Made by a program: the position numbers and the translations under genes
DNA from: CAMLFJ01 sp035524955
GTDB lineage: Bacteria > Methylomirabilota > Methylomirabilia > Rokubacteriales > CSP1-6
Direction: 5' to 3'
DNA: 64,000 bases
Assembly: GCA_035524955.1 (NCBI GenBank)
Contig: DATLFG010000059.1
Span: 1-64,000 of the forward strand
Part shown: one piece after another, positions 1 to 8,414 of the stretch
How the letters are laid out: the number at the start of each line of letters is the position of its first letter
Numbering within the stretch: position 1 is the first letter of the stretch
The notes under the pieces: generated by a model
Seen by the model: only the letters and a program-made list of their open reading frames with translations
Databases searched by the model: none
What the model was told of the DNA's origin: nothing

Positions 1-1
1 G

Positions 2-142
2 CAGACGTCGGTGCCGGGCGTGTTCGCGGCCGGGGACGTCCAGGACTTCACCTACCGCCAGGCCGTCACCGCGGCGGGAACCGGGTGCATGGCCGCCCTG
101 GAAGCCGAGCGGTACCTGGAGGCGGAGGGGCTGGGGGACTAG
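2..142 (+). CDS. trxB: Thioredoxin reductase, C-terminal end (partial)
   Basis: Only the last 46 codons are present because the gene enters from the left edge. The reading frame contains GVFAAGDV followed by a Y-R-Q-A-V-T-A-A-G-G-type segment. This is the FAD-binding C-terminal signature of low-molecular-weight thioredoxin-disulfide reductases, in which the aspartate contacts the flavin ribityl chain. The family moves electrons from NADPH to thioredoxin in the cytoplasm. The NADPH-binding and CxxC parts lie outside the window, so a related flavoprotein of the same fold is not formally excluded. Confidence 0.85.
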   Translation, partial: QTSVPGVFAAGDVQDFTYRQAVTAAGTGCMAALEAERYLEAEGLGD

Positions 143-198
143 GGCTCGCGCACGCCCCGCCCGTCCCGGCCCGGGCGGTCGACGTCAGGTCGTCGACG

Positions 199-220
199 CC
201 CTATGCATTCTTGCATAGGG
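199..220. repeat. Perfect 9-bp inverted repeat after trxB
   Basis: CCCTATGCA and TGCATAGGG are separated by four bases. There is no following T-run, so it could be an operator, an mRNA 3' hairpin for trxB, or part of the promoter of the next gene. It lies in the 200-base gap between trxB and the first paralog gene. A second, unrelated inverted repeat lies 30 bases downstream. Confidence 0.5.
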
Positions 221-251
221 TCGCGCCGTGCCGAGCGCCCACGCGCGCCAC

Positions 252-273
252 GATGCCAGGTAACGCTGGCATC
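252..273. repeat. Perfect 8-bp inverted repeat upstream of the first paralog gene
   Basis: GATGCCAG and CTGGCATC flank the six bases GTAACG. Just downstream, GATAAT at about 290 could be a -10 element for the gene starting at 344, which would place this dyad in an operator position. That role is an inference from position only. Confidence 0.4.
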
Positions 274-343
274 TCCGCCTCGACTCCTGCGATAATCCCA
301 CACCGAGCGAGTAGGAGCGTTCGGGACCGGGGTGGGTACCACC

Positions 344-916
344 ATGCGATGGATCGGGCGACTCTGGCGCGATGATCAGCGCATCAAGGCGACACCTGCG
401 CGGATCACTGCGTCTCTGGCCGACGGGGTGACCCGGAGTACCAACCTCCTCAGGATCCGGCTCCAGGAGCAGGGGTTCTCTCGCAGGGATCGGAAGCGCT
501 TCGAGAGCGAGGCATGCATCCTGGAGTGCCTGCTGTTCGAGTGGTTCCTTCGCGACATCATCGTAGCCCTCGAGTTCGGGCGACACGCCGACACGATCCG
601 GGACGCCCTGGCCAAACGCCTGGCAGGGGACCTGGACCGAAGCGGCCTCTCTCCGGCGGTTCTCCTGGATTTCGCCCGTCTGCACCGTGAGCGGTTTGCC
701 GAGTATCGAGACGCGGCCGGAGCCAGCATCTCGCTCCAGGATCTGGGCACGCTGGCGTGGGCGCGCATCGCGGACACGGACGAGCCGAGCGACCGGATGA
801 CGATGTTCCTGGCCGTGCGCGCGACCGCGGAGCTGCAGGCCCTTCGAGGTCTCGGAAAGAGGTACATCGTCATCACCGCGCCCCGCTCGTTCTTCTCCGC
901 TCCCGACGAGGGGTAG
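344..916 (+). CDS. Hypothetical protein, first of two tandem paralogs
   Basis: I do not recognise this protein of 190 residues. It is soluble, with no signal peptide or membrane segment, and looks largely helical. It shares with the next gene an ECxLFEWFLRD block near residue 55, an RERFAEY block near 125, and a DEPS-(D/E)RMTM block near 150, so the two arose by duplication. I chose the ATG at 344, which follows a GGGGTGGG stretch and aligns with the start of its paralog; an in-frame GTG at 332 is possible. Charged residues in the conserved blocks suggest a conserved interface, but no function can be given. Confidence 0.7.
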   Translation: MRWIGRLWRDDQRIKATPARITASLADGVTRSTNLLRIRLQEQGFSRRDRKRFESEACILECLLFEWFLRDIIVALEFGRHADTIRDALAKRLAGDLDRSGLSPAVLLDFARLHRERFAEYRDAAGASISLQDLGTLAWARIADTDEPSDRMTMFLAVRATAELQALRGLGKRYIVITAPRSFFSAPDEG

Positions 917-973
917 GGCGGCGGGCACGGCGGCGATCCACGCTCACGGCCTGACGTCCGCTTGGGGCTATCC

Positions 974-1546
974 ATGGGCTGGTCCGATCTCATCCGGCGA
1001 CGGTCCGTTCGGACGAAGACGTCCGCCGTGGGTGCGGCCGCCTCGCTCGCGGAGGCCATCGTCCAGAGCACCAATCTCCTTCAGACCCGCCTCGCCGCCG
1101 AAGGCTTCGGGTGGACGGATCCGGCCCGGGCCGCCGCGGACGAGTATCTGCTCGAATGCACACTCTTCGAATGGTTCCTCCGGGACCTCGTGGTGCTGGA
1201 CGGATTCGGGAGCCAGGCCGGGACGGTCCGGCAGGCGCTGGGCGGGTGGCTGCTGATCGACCTGCAGCGCAGCGGCCTGTCGGTGGCGTGTCTGGCGGGA
1301 TTCGACGGACGCTGCCGCGAGCGCTTCGCGGAGTACGGGACAGCCCTGGAGCTCAGCTCGTCCCTGCAGCCGCTGGGCGCTCTGGCCTGGTGGCGGATCT
1401 CCGGAAAGGATGAGCCGAGCGAGAGGATGACGATGCTCCTCGCGAACCGCGCCAACGCCGAGCTGGCAGGCCTCCGGGACGCCGCGCAGAAGTATCGCAT
1501 CGTCGAGCGTTCGCGATCGCCGCTGCCCCTGGTGGACCGGCCCTAG
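974..1546 (+). CDS. Hypothetical protein, second of two tandem paralogs
   Basis: This 190-residue protein is a diverged copy of its upstream neighbour. The blocks ECTLFEWFLRD, RERFAEYG and DEPSERMTM match it almost exactly, while the N-terminal third and the C-terminus differ. The ATG at 974 follows a TTGGGG stretch; a TTG at 962 is in frame. The stop overlaps by four bases the stop of the convergent AAA ATPase gene. The 57-base gap to the first copy suggests co-transcription. Function unknown. Confidence 0.7.
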   Translation: MGWSDLIRRRSVRTKTSAVGAAASLAEAIVQSTNLLQTRLAAEGFGWTDPARAAADEYLLECTLFEWFLRDLVVLDGFGSQAGTVRQALGGWLLIDLQRSGLSVACLAGFDGRCRERFAEYGTALELSSSLQPLGALAWWRISGKDEPSERMTMLLANRANAELAGLRDAAQKYRIVERSRSPLPLVDRP

Positions 1547-2907
1547 CCTGCCTTCGGAGCCGCGCCGAAGTAGTAGAGCCACGCCCGCTCGAGCAGCTCC
1601 GTGCTCAGGATGAACGGGCGGTCCTCGTAGTGGCAGATGTCCGCACAGCGGTCGACGAGGTCACGGGGCTGGCAGGATCGCATCTCCCGCTGCTCGTCCG
1701 CGTAGCGCGCCAGGAGCGCGTCGAGGAGACGGGGATTGTACCGGAGGCCGCGCGCCTCCACGCACTTCCGGAAGATGCGCGCATAGGTCTCGGCGCCGGG
1801 CGACTCGAGGCCGAGACGGTAGCCGAGCCGCCGGAGGAAGGCCTCCTCCGCGAAGTCGGCGGAGCCCAGGTTGCTGGCGAAGATCAGGAGCTGCTCGAAG
1901 GGCACCTGGATCTTCTTGCCGGTGTGGAGCGTCAGGTAGTCGACGCGATTCTCCAGCGGGATGATCCAGCGGTTGAAGAGATCGCGTGGCTGGACCCGTT
2001 GCCGCCCGAAATCGTCGATCAGCAGGGTGCCACCGTTGGACTTGACCTGGAACGGGGCCTCGTAGAACTTCACGGCCGGATCGTAGCTGAGATCCATGCT
2101 CTCGATGGTCAGCTCGCCACCCACGACCACGAGGGGCCGCCTGATCTTGACCCAGCGCTGGTCGTAGGGCGCCGGCGGCTGGGGATCGACCGGGGAATGG
2201 TTGTGCGAGTCGAAGACGTTGATGACATGGCCGTCGATCTCTATGGCCCGGGGGATCCATATCTCGCCGCCGAGGGCCAGATGCAGGGCCCGGGCGATCG
2301 AGGTCTTGCCGTTGCCGGGCGCTCCGGTGATGAACAGGCTTCGCCGTGAGCTGGCGGCCACGCCGAGCACCTGGAGCGTCGTGTCGGACACGACCAGGTC
2401 GGCGACCGCGGCCCGGATCGCATCGGGCCTGACCGGGGGCCGGAGTTCCTCCTGGCGCTTGACCATCGCCGTATAGGCGTCGAGCGAGACTGGCGCCGCG
2501 CCGATGTAGGCGTTCAGGTCCAGGAGGCGACGCACCCGCTCCCAGCCGCGGTCGAGCATCGCGTACCGGCGGTTCTGAGGCGCGAGGGTCTCCCGGATCT
2601 CGATGAGGCGCTCGCGGTAGAGGTGCTGGAGCAGGGCATCGACGAGCGGCACGGGCAGGGTGAGCCGCCCCGCGGCGCGTTGGGTGGTGCAGCTCGTGTC
2701 CGCGTAGACCGTCTTGAGCGCGAGGTCCGCGAGGAAGCCGAAGTCGAGGCCGGAGTCTTCCACGGTTGCGGGCGTGGCTGGGAGGAGGTCATCGGCTGGC
2801 GGCGAGGCCTCGAGAGGAGACGGCGCAGTGGATTCGCCGGTCTCGATATCGGGGTCGCGGGGTCTTCGGGGTCTCGCCCACGGCGCATCATCGTTGCTCG
2901 GAGCCAT
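1543..2907 (-). CDS. AAA-family ATPase with N-terminal helical/winged-helix region
   Basis: A cytoplasmic ATPase of about 454 residues. The first 50 residues are Pro/Asp-rich and probably disordered. Residues 55-180 look like a winged-helix or helical module. A Walker A motif, GAPGNGKTS, lies near residue 195, and a Walker B motif, TLLIDDFGRQ, near residue 295 is followed by sensor-like residues FASN. It resembles MoxR/ATPase-type AAA proteins that remodel a partner, but the partner is not evident nearby. The ATG at 2907 has an AGAGGAT Shine-Dalgarno; a GTG at 2928 is also in frame. It is transcribed away from the membrane protein at 3004, with only about 95 bases between the starts. Confidence 0.75.
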   Translation of the reverse strand: MAPSNDDAPWARPRRPRDPDIETGESTAPSPLEASPPADDLLPATPATVEDSGLDFGFLADLALKTVYADTSCTTQRAAGRLTLPVPLVDALLQHLYRERLIEIRETLAPQNRRYAMLDRGWERVRRLLDLNAYIGAAPVSLDAYTAMVKRQEELRPPVRPDAIRAAVADLVVSDTTLQVLGVAASSRRSLFITGAPGNGKTSIARALHLALGGEIWIPRAIEIDGHVINVFDSHNHSPVDPQPPAPYDQRWVKIRRPLVVVGGELTIESMDLSYDPAVKFYEAPFQVKSNGGTLLIDDFGRQRVQPRDLFNRWIIPLENRVDYLTLHTGKKIQVPFEQLLIFASNLGSADFAEEAFLRRLGYRLGLESPGAETYARIFRKCVEARGLRYNPRLLDALLARYADEQREMRSCQPRDLVDRCADICHYEDRPFILSTELLERAWLYYFGAAPKAG

Positions 2908-3003
2908 GGCATCCTCTCGGCTGACCACTCACGCATACGGGCCAGTAGGTCATGCGAAGATGTGCAGTGATGCTCGCACAGGCCGAGTCTACCATCGTGG
3001 ACG

Positions 3004-4314
3004 GTGAAGTTTCCCGGCGAGTCGCCGCGGGCGATCGCCGACCATAGGTCGCAGGGGGCACGAGAGGGTCTGCGGGTGGCTGACACCGTTGCGTCTGACG
3101 CGCACGTGCCCGCGGGTCCCCGTTACCTCGCCGCCCTGGCCTTGGCTGTCTTTCTCCTCAAGGTCGGCATGGCTCTCTTCACCTACGGGTCCACGGACGT
3201 CCTGATCTTCGAGGCCGACCTGGCGAAGATCAGGCAGGACAGTGGCGCGGCCTTGTATCGTGACGGCATTACCACCAGGTGGTGCGGCGCGACGGGCCAG
3301 CGGCCCTGCCCTCCGTTCAACCACCCGCCCTTCATGATCCACGCGCTGGAAGGGTGGGGTGCCCTATCGGACATCTCGGGACTGCCGCTCCGGTTCTGGC
3401 TCCGCTTCACCTGCGCGGCGGCTGACGTGGGTAGTCTCGCCCTGCTCCTGCGCATGCTCCGGAGCAGGCGGAGCGATCCGAAGACGCGGACGGCGCTCGC
3501 TCTGTTCGCCGCCTCGCCGATCGCGATTCTGATCTCCGGCTTTCACGGTAACACCGACGCGATCCTGATCTTCTTCATGCTGCTGTCGATCTGGCTCGTC
3601 GAGAGTCGGCGGGCGGCCTGGCTCGCGGGAGCCGCGCTGGGGATGGCGGTGAACATCAAGATCCTGCCCATCCTGCTCGCTCCCGCCGCGCTGCTCGCGC
3701 TGGCAGGAACGCGGCGTCGGCGCGAGTTCGGTGCGGGTGCGGTGGCGGTCTTCCTGGCGGGCTCGCTGCCGATCCTGGCCGAGGCGCCGGAGCTGGTGAT
3801 CACGCGCGTGTTCGGGTACGGCAGCCAGGCGGGCGCGTGGGGCCTCTCGCTCCTCGCACTGGCTTCTGCGAAGAGTCCACACTTTGCCTGGCTGCACGAC
3901 TTGCATGCGGGGTACGGTAGGATTGTGAGCCTGTGCCTCGTGCTGGGCGCCTCGTTCTGGCCGCGCCCGCGCCCCTCCCGGAATGCGCTGTTCATGCGGA
4001 CCGGTTTTGTGATGTTCGTGTTCCTGTCGTTGGCCCCGGGGTTCGGCGTCCAGTATCTGGCGTGGCTCGTGCCGTGGGTGGTGGCGCTGGGTGCCAGGCC
4101 GACCGCCATGTATTACGTTGCCGGTAGCGTCTTCCTGCTCGCCTACTACACCGCGGCGGCGGGCCGGTTCCCGTGGTATCTGGCCAACAGCCTGGAGCGT
4201 CCCGCCTGGACTGCGCTGGTGATCTTCCTGGGGCTGACCTGCTGGGTCGTGGTCTGCGGTATTGCGCTCGTCTACCTCCGCGCGCTACGGGCGAGTCGGG
4301 CGGATCCCGCGTGA
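3004..4314 (+). CDS. Polytopic membrane glycosyltransferase-like protein (GT87/DUF2029 type)
   Basis: About 436 residues with at least nine hydrophobic segments. An early TDVLIFEAD segment in the first periplasmic loop and an NHPPF motif are typical of polyprenol-phosphate-sugar-dependent glycosyltransferases related to GPI and mannosyltransferases. Such enzymes add a sugar on the outer face of the cytoplasmic membrane. The start is uncertain: the GTG at 3004 leaves about 38 polar residues before the first membrane span, and a GTG at 3076 would remove 24 of them. The substrate cannot be told from sequence. Confidence 0.65.
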   Translation: MKFPGESPRAIADHRSQGAREGLRVADTVASDAHVPAGPRYLAALALAVFLLKVGMALFTYGSTDVLIFEADLAKIRQDSGAALYRDGITTRWCGATGQRPCPPFNHPPFMIHALEGWGALSDISGLPLRFWLRFTCAAADVGSLALLLRMLRSRRSDPKTRTALALFAASPIAILISGFHGNTDAILIFFMLLSIWLVESRRAAWLAGAALGMAVNIKILPILLAPAALLALAGTRRRREFGAGAVAVFLAGSLPILAEAPELVITRVFGYGSQAGAWGLSLLALASAKSPHFAWLHDLHAGYGRIVSLCLVLGASFWPRPRPSRNALFMRTGFVMFVFLSLAPGFGVQYLAWLVPWVVALGARPTAMYYVAGSVFLLAYYTAAAGRFPWYLANSLERPAWTALVIFLGLTCWVVVCGIALVYLRALRASRADPA

Positions 4315-4590
4315 ATTGGAGGAAGAGCGACACTCGACCCTACGATGGCTCCGCCCCGCACGGCGGGCGACGGCCAGGAGCGAGACCCCGAACGGCACCA
4401 CGCGGTTGAGGCGCAGGCGGGCCTCCCAGACGATCTGGAGGCGGAGCAGCTCGTTGAGCCAGCGGGGCAGGGCGAAGAAGTCGTCGCGCGCCGCACCCGC
4501 GCCGCGGCCGGCCGGTTCATCCGCGTCGAACCGGGCGGGCTTCTTGTCGCCTGGCTCTACGCCCTCAAGCCTCAGACCGCCTCGCAGCGG
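4285..4590 (-). pseudogene. C-terminal remnant of a methyltransferase- or glycosyltransferase-like gene
   Basis: Leftward, an open frame without a start codon reads VEPGDKKPARFDADEP, then DDFFALPRWLNELL, then RLNRVVPFGVSLLAVARR. This looks like the C-terminus of a real protein: it has a hydrophobic pattern and ends as class I SAM-dependent methyltransferases or polyprenyl-sugar enzymes often do. The 5' part is missing, because no start codon precedes it and the frame loses protein-like character beyond about 4590. It runs into the 3' end of the rightward gene at 4314. Family assignment is from memory of similar C-termini, so confidence is low. Confidence 0.35.
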
Positions 4591-4793
4591 ACGACCTCGC
4601 GCCGGTTGCGCACTACATGAACCGGGGCGAGGTAGAGCTGTGCTTCGCGGAGAGCGGGCTCGCGCTCACATCGCTGCGCTGGCACCACGCCAATAGTTGG
4701 AGCGCATCCGGGCGTGCACGGTTCGGGGGGGATCAGTCGACCCGGCCGGGGATCACCGCGGTTGAGGTCACCGAGTCGCGGGGTTTCGAGTAG
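4500..4793 (+). pseudogene. C-terminal remnant of a class I methyltransferase-like gene, frameshifted
   Basis: Rightward, GRFIRVEPGGLLVAWLY (from about 4506) is followed, in another frame, by HYMNRGEVELCFAESGLALT and then SLRWHHANSWSASGR (4608-4716). These match the style of two conserved pieces of SAM-dependent methyltransferases: the 'PGG' strand of the Rossmann core and the C-terminal strand pair. The frame change between them and the lack of a proper 5' end mark it as a relic. The first piece overlaps the opposite-strand remnant and could be coincidental. Confidence 0.3.
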
Positions 4794-6475
4794 CGGGAGG
4801 ATCCGATGTGGGGCCCGAGCTGCATCGGGTGCCGGTCGGGCTCGATCAGCCAGACGTGTCGGTGGCGATAGTACTCGAGCAGGCGGGCATTCTCGGCGCC
4901 GTCCAGCTCCCGGGCCCAGACCACCTTGGCGCGATCGATGTCCGCGCGGTTGTATACCCACTCGATCTGTCGGCCTGGATCATACGCGGGCCCATAGCGA
5001 ACGATGACCAGATGCTCGCCTGGCATCTGCTCGAGGCGCGCCAGGAGATGCGCACGCTCGAGCCCGCGCTCGCTCGGCGTGAGCCGCAGCCACCAGAGGG
5101 TCGTCTCGGCGAGCGGCAGCCCGAGGGCCGGCGCGAGCAGCCGCAACCCGAGGGCGCCCGCGTAAACCAGGGGCAAGACGCGCACGAGAAACATCCCCAC
5201 CGGGCGGCTGTCCCATCGCCAAACGCGCAGATGGCGCAGGGCCTGGATGACCGCGGCGAGGCTGATGGCGGTCAGGGGAGCAGCGTAGTGGGGAATGAAG
5301 AAAACCTCTACCGCGAGGCCGACGACGACCGATGCGCCTGCCACAACCAGGAAGCGGACTCGCCGGTCCCTGAGTGCCCGTGGGAACATCAGCAGCGGCA
5401 GCAGTAGAGCGGGGCCGAAGTAGAAGGTGAGGAACGCGATCGCGAAGGCCAGCTTCGTCGTGATCAAGCTTCGAGCCGTCCGGATCTCGGTTTCGTAGAA
5501 GTCGTGCTCGTAGCGGTTGTAGAACTCACGCATGACCGCATGACGGTGGACCGGCTCGGTTCGCGGGGGCTGCCAGAGGAAGATCGGCGCGGTGGCGTAC
5601 GTTTCGCGCGCGACCTGATACGGCATCCGGGCGGGGTTGCCGGTGACGCGCCAGAAGTAATACCCCATGGCGGTCCCTGCCAGGACGAGCACGATGGTGA
5701 TGGGAACGATGCCGCGGAGGATCCAGTCCCGTACCGTGGCTCGCCGCTGCACGAGCCACCTCCCGATGAGCGCCACCGCCACCGGCAGGCTGAGCACGAG
5801 GCCCTCGTAGGCCCGGCTATTGGCCAGGATGATCAGCCCCAGCCCCATGAGCAGCGCATCGCGCACGCGCGGTCTCCTCGTGAGGCGAGGCAGGGCCCCG
5901 AGGATCAGCGCTCCCCCGGTGGCCGCTATGGCTCCGCCCAGGTAGCTGTTGATCCAGTACCCGGACGTGGCGAAGCGCAGCACCGCCAGCATCCCTCCGA
6001 ACAGCGCCCAGCTCGGCGGAAGCCAGCCCTGCAGCATCCAGCAGATCGCCGCGGCCATCGCGGCGACGGAGAGCAAGACGCCCAGCCAGGGGTGTCCGAG
6101 CCAGGTGCCGATGGCCAGCACGAGACCTTGAGCCGGTGGATACATGGACATGTAGGTTGGGCGGACAATGATGTGGAAACTCTCGAAGTGCACCCACATC
6201 GCGGGAGTCGGATTGGTGAGCCGGCCGCTGGCGAAGGTATCCGCAGCGAGCAGGTGGCTGAACTCGTCGTGGATGTCGGGCGCCGGAACAGGCATGAGCG
6301 GCAAAAGCAGGAGGCGGACCACAAAGGCCGTCGCGCCGACGGTCAGCACTGCCAGCGCCCGGCGTCGCGCCAGCGCCCCCAGCACCCGCTCGGCGGCCTC
6401 GAGCCACCCCGAGCCGAGCCCGGGGCGCGCGCGCGCGGCGAAAGCTGCAAGTGCGAGAAGAATAACTTCGAGCAT
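4733..6475 (-). CDS. Polytopic membrane glycosyltransferase-like protein (GT39/ArnT style)
   Basis: 580 residues with about 11-12 membrane segments. After the second segment, the loop PAPDIHDEFSHLLAADTF carries the Asp/Glu/His arrangement typical of PMT/ArnT-fold glycosyltransferases, where an acidic residue of the first periplasmic loop is catalytic. A soluble C-terminal domain of about 120 residues follows the last segment. The protein probably transfers a lipid-linked sugar at the cytoplasmic membrane; donor and acceptor are unknown. It points towards the other glycosyltransferase-like gene at 3004, with the gene remnants between them. Confidence 0.7.
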   Translation of the reverse strand: MLEVILLALAAFAARARPGLGSGWLEAAERVLGALARRRALAVLTVGATAFVVRLLLLPLMPVPAPDIHDEFSHLLAADTFASGRLTNPTPAMWVHFESFHIIVRPTYMSMYPPAQGLVLAIGTWLGHPWLGVLLSVAAMAAAICWMLQGWLPPSWALFGGMLAVLRFATSGYWINSYLGGAIAATGGALILGALPRLTRRPRVRDALLMGLGLIILANSRAYEGLVLSLPVAVALIGRWLVQRRATVRDWILRGIVPITIVLVLAGTAMGYYFWRVTGNPARMPYQVARETYATAPIFLWQPPRTEPVHRHAVMREFYNRYEHDFYETEIRTARSLITTKLAFAIAFLTFYFGPALLLPLLMFPRALRDRRVRFLVVAGASVVVGLAVEVFFIPHYAAPLTAISLAAVIQALRHLRVWRWDSRPVGMFLVRVLPLVYAGALGLRLLAPALGLPLAETTLWWLRLTPSERGLERAHLLARLEQMPGEHLVIVRYGPAYDPGRQIEWVYNRADIDRAKVVWARELDGAENARLLEYYRHRHVWLIEPDRHPMQLGPHIGSSRYSKPRDSVTSTAVIPGRVD

Positions 6476-6575
6476 CCAGGCTGGCAGGGCGTCCTCCGGG
6501 GGTTCGACTCGTGCTGGGCGGAGGATCGCTAGGAATCGGGAGGCGTGATACCGTCGCCGAGGAAAGCGGATCGGC

Positions 6576-6818
6576 TCACCGGCAGAGCCACGATGCCCGA
6601 CGGGGCATACCCGGAAACAGGGCCTCCCGGAAGTCGCAGATGAACACCTGGACGAGCCAGTAGAGCATGAGGAGGGCGGTCAGGGTCACCACGCTCAGCA
6701 GGAGCAGGCGGACCGCGCGAGCGGTCCTCCTGACCGCGATTTGCGTCTCCCTCTCCGCAGCCGGGCTCTCTTCAGCAGGCCGATACATGTCGTCGCGAAA
6801 CCAGTCATCGCTCTTCAC
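6576..6818 (-). CDS. Small single-span membrane protein, unknown
   Basis: About 80 residues: a polar N-terminal half rich in Glu and Arg (YRPAEESPAAERET), one hydrophobic span (LLLLSVVTLTALLMLYWLVQVF), and a short tail with one Cys. I chose the GTG at 6818, preceded by GGGGGAATTC. It overlaps the 3' end of the upstream gene by 14 bases, so the two are probably translated together. No family recognised. Confidence 0.55.
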   Translation of the reverse strand: MKSDDWFRDDMYRPAEESPAAERETQIAVRRTARAVRLLLLSVVTLTALLMLYWLVQVFICDFREALFPGMPRRASWLCR

Positions 6819-7116
6819 GCTGAATTCCCCCACGAATCTGGAGATTGGCCCGGCAGAACGCCCAATGGCCGTCCGGGAGCTGCTCCCGGTTACTGCCTGG
6901 CACCATGAGCAGGAACCTCTCCTCCTCATGGCTGCCCGGCTGCAGCTTGATGACGCGAACCGGCAGCTGTTTCTCCCGGCATCGCTCATGAAGCATGCTC
7001 ACGGGATGGGCGTGAGGCATGGTGAGCCACGCGAAGAGGCCTCCGAACGCCAACACGGCGACCACGATCTTGCCGGAATGATCGAAGAGGCCGGCCAGGA
7101 TCCGATCGAGGAGCAT
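6805..7116 (-). CDS. Small membrane-anchored protein, unknown
   Basis: 103 residues with one N-terminal hydrophobic segment (KIVVAVLAFGGLFAWLTM), then a soluble basic domain with two Cys (ERCREK and AFCRAN). The start ATG at 7116 has a strong GGAGGAACG Shine-Dalgarno, so the longer upstream frame is not used. It is the second gene in a leftward run of four small membrane-protein genes. Function unknown. Confidence 0.6.
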   Translation of the reverse strand: MLLDRILAGLFDHSGKIVVAVLAFGGLFAWLTMPHAHPVSMLHERCREKQLPVRVIKLQPGSHEEERFLLMVPGSNREQLPDGHWAFCRANLQIRGGIQREER

Positions 7117-7127
7117 CGTTCCTCCGA

Positions 7128-7406
7128 CTACTTTGACGCCTCCTCCGGCGCCTCGGTGGTGGATCTGCGGATCAGTATGGTCAGCTCCCGCAGCTCTTGC
7201 AGGATGAGGCGCAGGCGCTCGCAGACGACCACAAGGAGGAGGCCCATGCCCACGAGCATGACCAGGCTCAACGGGTCGAATGACGGCCACGACCTCCGTA
7301 TCGCATAGAGTAGACCCACGACCACAAGGATCGCCCCGGCGGCGAAGAAGAACTCTATGAGCGCGTAGTCGCGCTTTCGTTTCTGGACGGTGCGCTTGGA
7401 CGGCAT
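7128..7406 (-). CDS. Small two-span membrane protein, unknown
   Basis: 92 residues. A Lys/Arg-rich N-terminus (PSKRTVQKRKRDY) precedes two hydrophobic spans at about 17-38 and 48-63. A cytoplasmic helix with Leu/Ile/Glu heptads (LRLILQELRELTILIRR) follows and may form a coiled coil. The positive-inside rule puts both ends in the cytoplasm. It lies 11 bases upstream of the next gene in the same run. Confidence 0.6.
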   Translation of the reverse strand: MPSKRTVQKRKRDYALIEFFFAAGAILVVVGLLYAIRRSWPSFDPLSLVMLVGMGLLLVVVCERLRLILQELRELTILIRRSTTEAPEEASK

Positions 7407-7431
7407 GGGCGGTCTCCGAGGGGCGCTGGGG

Positions 7432-7605
7432 TCAGGATGAACGTCCGGTCTGCCCGCGCCGGTAGAGGAAGAACCCGCCGGCGAGTAAGATGACGGCGGC
7501 GATCATCACCGCTCGGAGATTTCCTTCCTGACCGAGCACTCCGGCGAGGCCAAGGATGATGACGAGGATTCCGGCGATGATGGCGCCAATCCCGATGTTC
7601 TTCAT
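7432..7605 (-). CDS. Small two-span membrane peptide, unknown
   Basis: 57 residues, almost entirely two glycine- and isoleucine-rich hydrophobic segments with a short basic C-terminus (YRRGQTGRSS). The ATG at 7605 is preceded by AGGAGGG at ideal spacing, which supports translation and excludes the longer upstream start. It resembles DUF3185/YqaE-type small membrane peptides in size only. It is the first gene of the four-gene leftward run and diverges from the lipoprotein at 7734. Confidence 0.6.
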   Translation of the reverse strand: MKNIGIGAIIAGILVIILGLAGVLGQEGNLRAVMIAAVILLAGGFFLYRRGQTGRSS

Positions 7606-7733
7606 CGAATTGCCCTCCTGAAGGCACGGGCGGTTGGAGCGTGGAGCCTCGCCCGTCTTGTACCACTTCCGGCCTGGCATGAATAGGCGGTTTCTTGCTC
7701 CCGGTGGCGGCCGTGTGCGATGATGATTTCGCG

Positions 7734-8414
7734 ATGGCGCCGTTGTTTGCTGCGGTGATGCTGCTGATTCTCACCGGTTGTGCCGCGCAGGGTGTGCCGC
7801 CCACGGCGCAGGCCCCGGCGGCCGGTGATGCGAGAGCGGTAGCATCCGTGATTCCCTCTCCACCCGGCTGGCGTCCCGGGGATCGGTGGGTGTATGGATG
7901 GACCAGCGGGGCCGAGAGCGGGGTCAAGACGGTCGAGGTGCTGGAGATTATGGAGATCAATCAGGTCTCGTTCTATCTCCTTCGGGTCGGTGACGCGGAG
8001 GCGTTCTGGACGCGTGACCTGCGCTGGGCGGGGAGCATGCAAGAAGGCAGAGTGACTTCCCGGATGACGCCCCCTCAACCGTGGTTCGCGTGGCCGCTCA
8101 AGGCCGGGCAGACGTGGACTCACCGTGGAAGGTACGAGGAGCGGAATGGGACAACGGAGTCCCATGACGTCTTCTCGGTCGTGGCGGCAGAGGCGGTGGA
8201 TGTCCCCGCGGGGCGCTTCGACGCGTTCAAGATCGTGCGTGAGACGGAGCGCCGGGACTCCGATCAGTACTGGTATGCGCCGGACGTCCGCTTCTACGTC
8301 AAGTGGATCGGCCGCCGGGGAGACACGGCCTTCGAGGAGCAACTCCGCGAGTATCATCCGGCCCTTCGCTTGATCCCCGGACAACCCTCCACGGGATCAC
8401 CATCCACGAGGTAG
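7734..8414 (+). CDS. Secreted lipoprotein, unknown
   Basis: 226 residues from the ATG at 7734. The N-terminus APLFAAVMLLILTGCAAQG is a lipoprotein signal peptide with lipobox LTGC, so the protein is probably anchored to a membrane in the envelope. The mature part has a GWRPGDRWVYGW motif and a repeating beta-strand pattern (TW-H-G-Y, DVFSVVAAEAVDVPAGRFDAFKIVR), common in envelope lipoproteins annotated only as hypothetical. The 3' end overlaps the start region of the prepilin peptidase gene, which suggests a transcriptional link to pilus biogenesis. Confidence 0.7.
   Translation: MAPLFAAVMLLILTGCAAQGVPPTAQAPAAGDARAVASVIPSPPGWRPGDRWVYGWTSGAESGVKTVEVLEIMEINQVSFYLLRVGDAEAFWTRDLRWAGSMQEGRVTSRMTPPQPWFAWPLKAGQTWTHRGRYEERNGTTESHDVFSVVAAEAVDVPAGRFDAFKIVRETERRDSDQYWYAPDVRFYVKWIGRRGDTAFEEQLREYHPALRLIPGQPSTGSPSTR

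Noticed and set aside
5504..6532. Long open frame on the plus strand opposite the GT39-like gene
   Set aside because: It mirrors the membrane-protein gene; its translation is low-complexity Arg/Gly/Pro/His without any motif, whereas the minus strand has clear spans and a catalytic loop.
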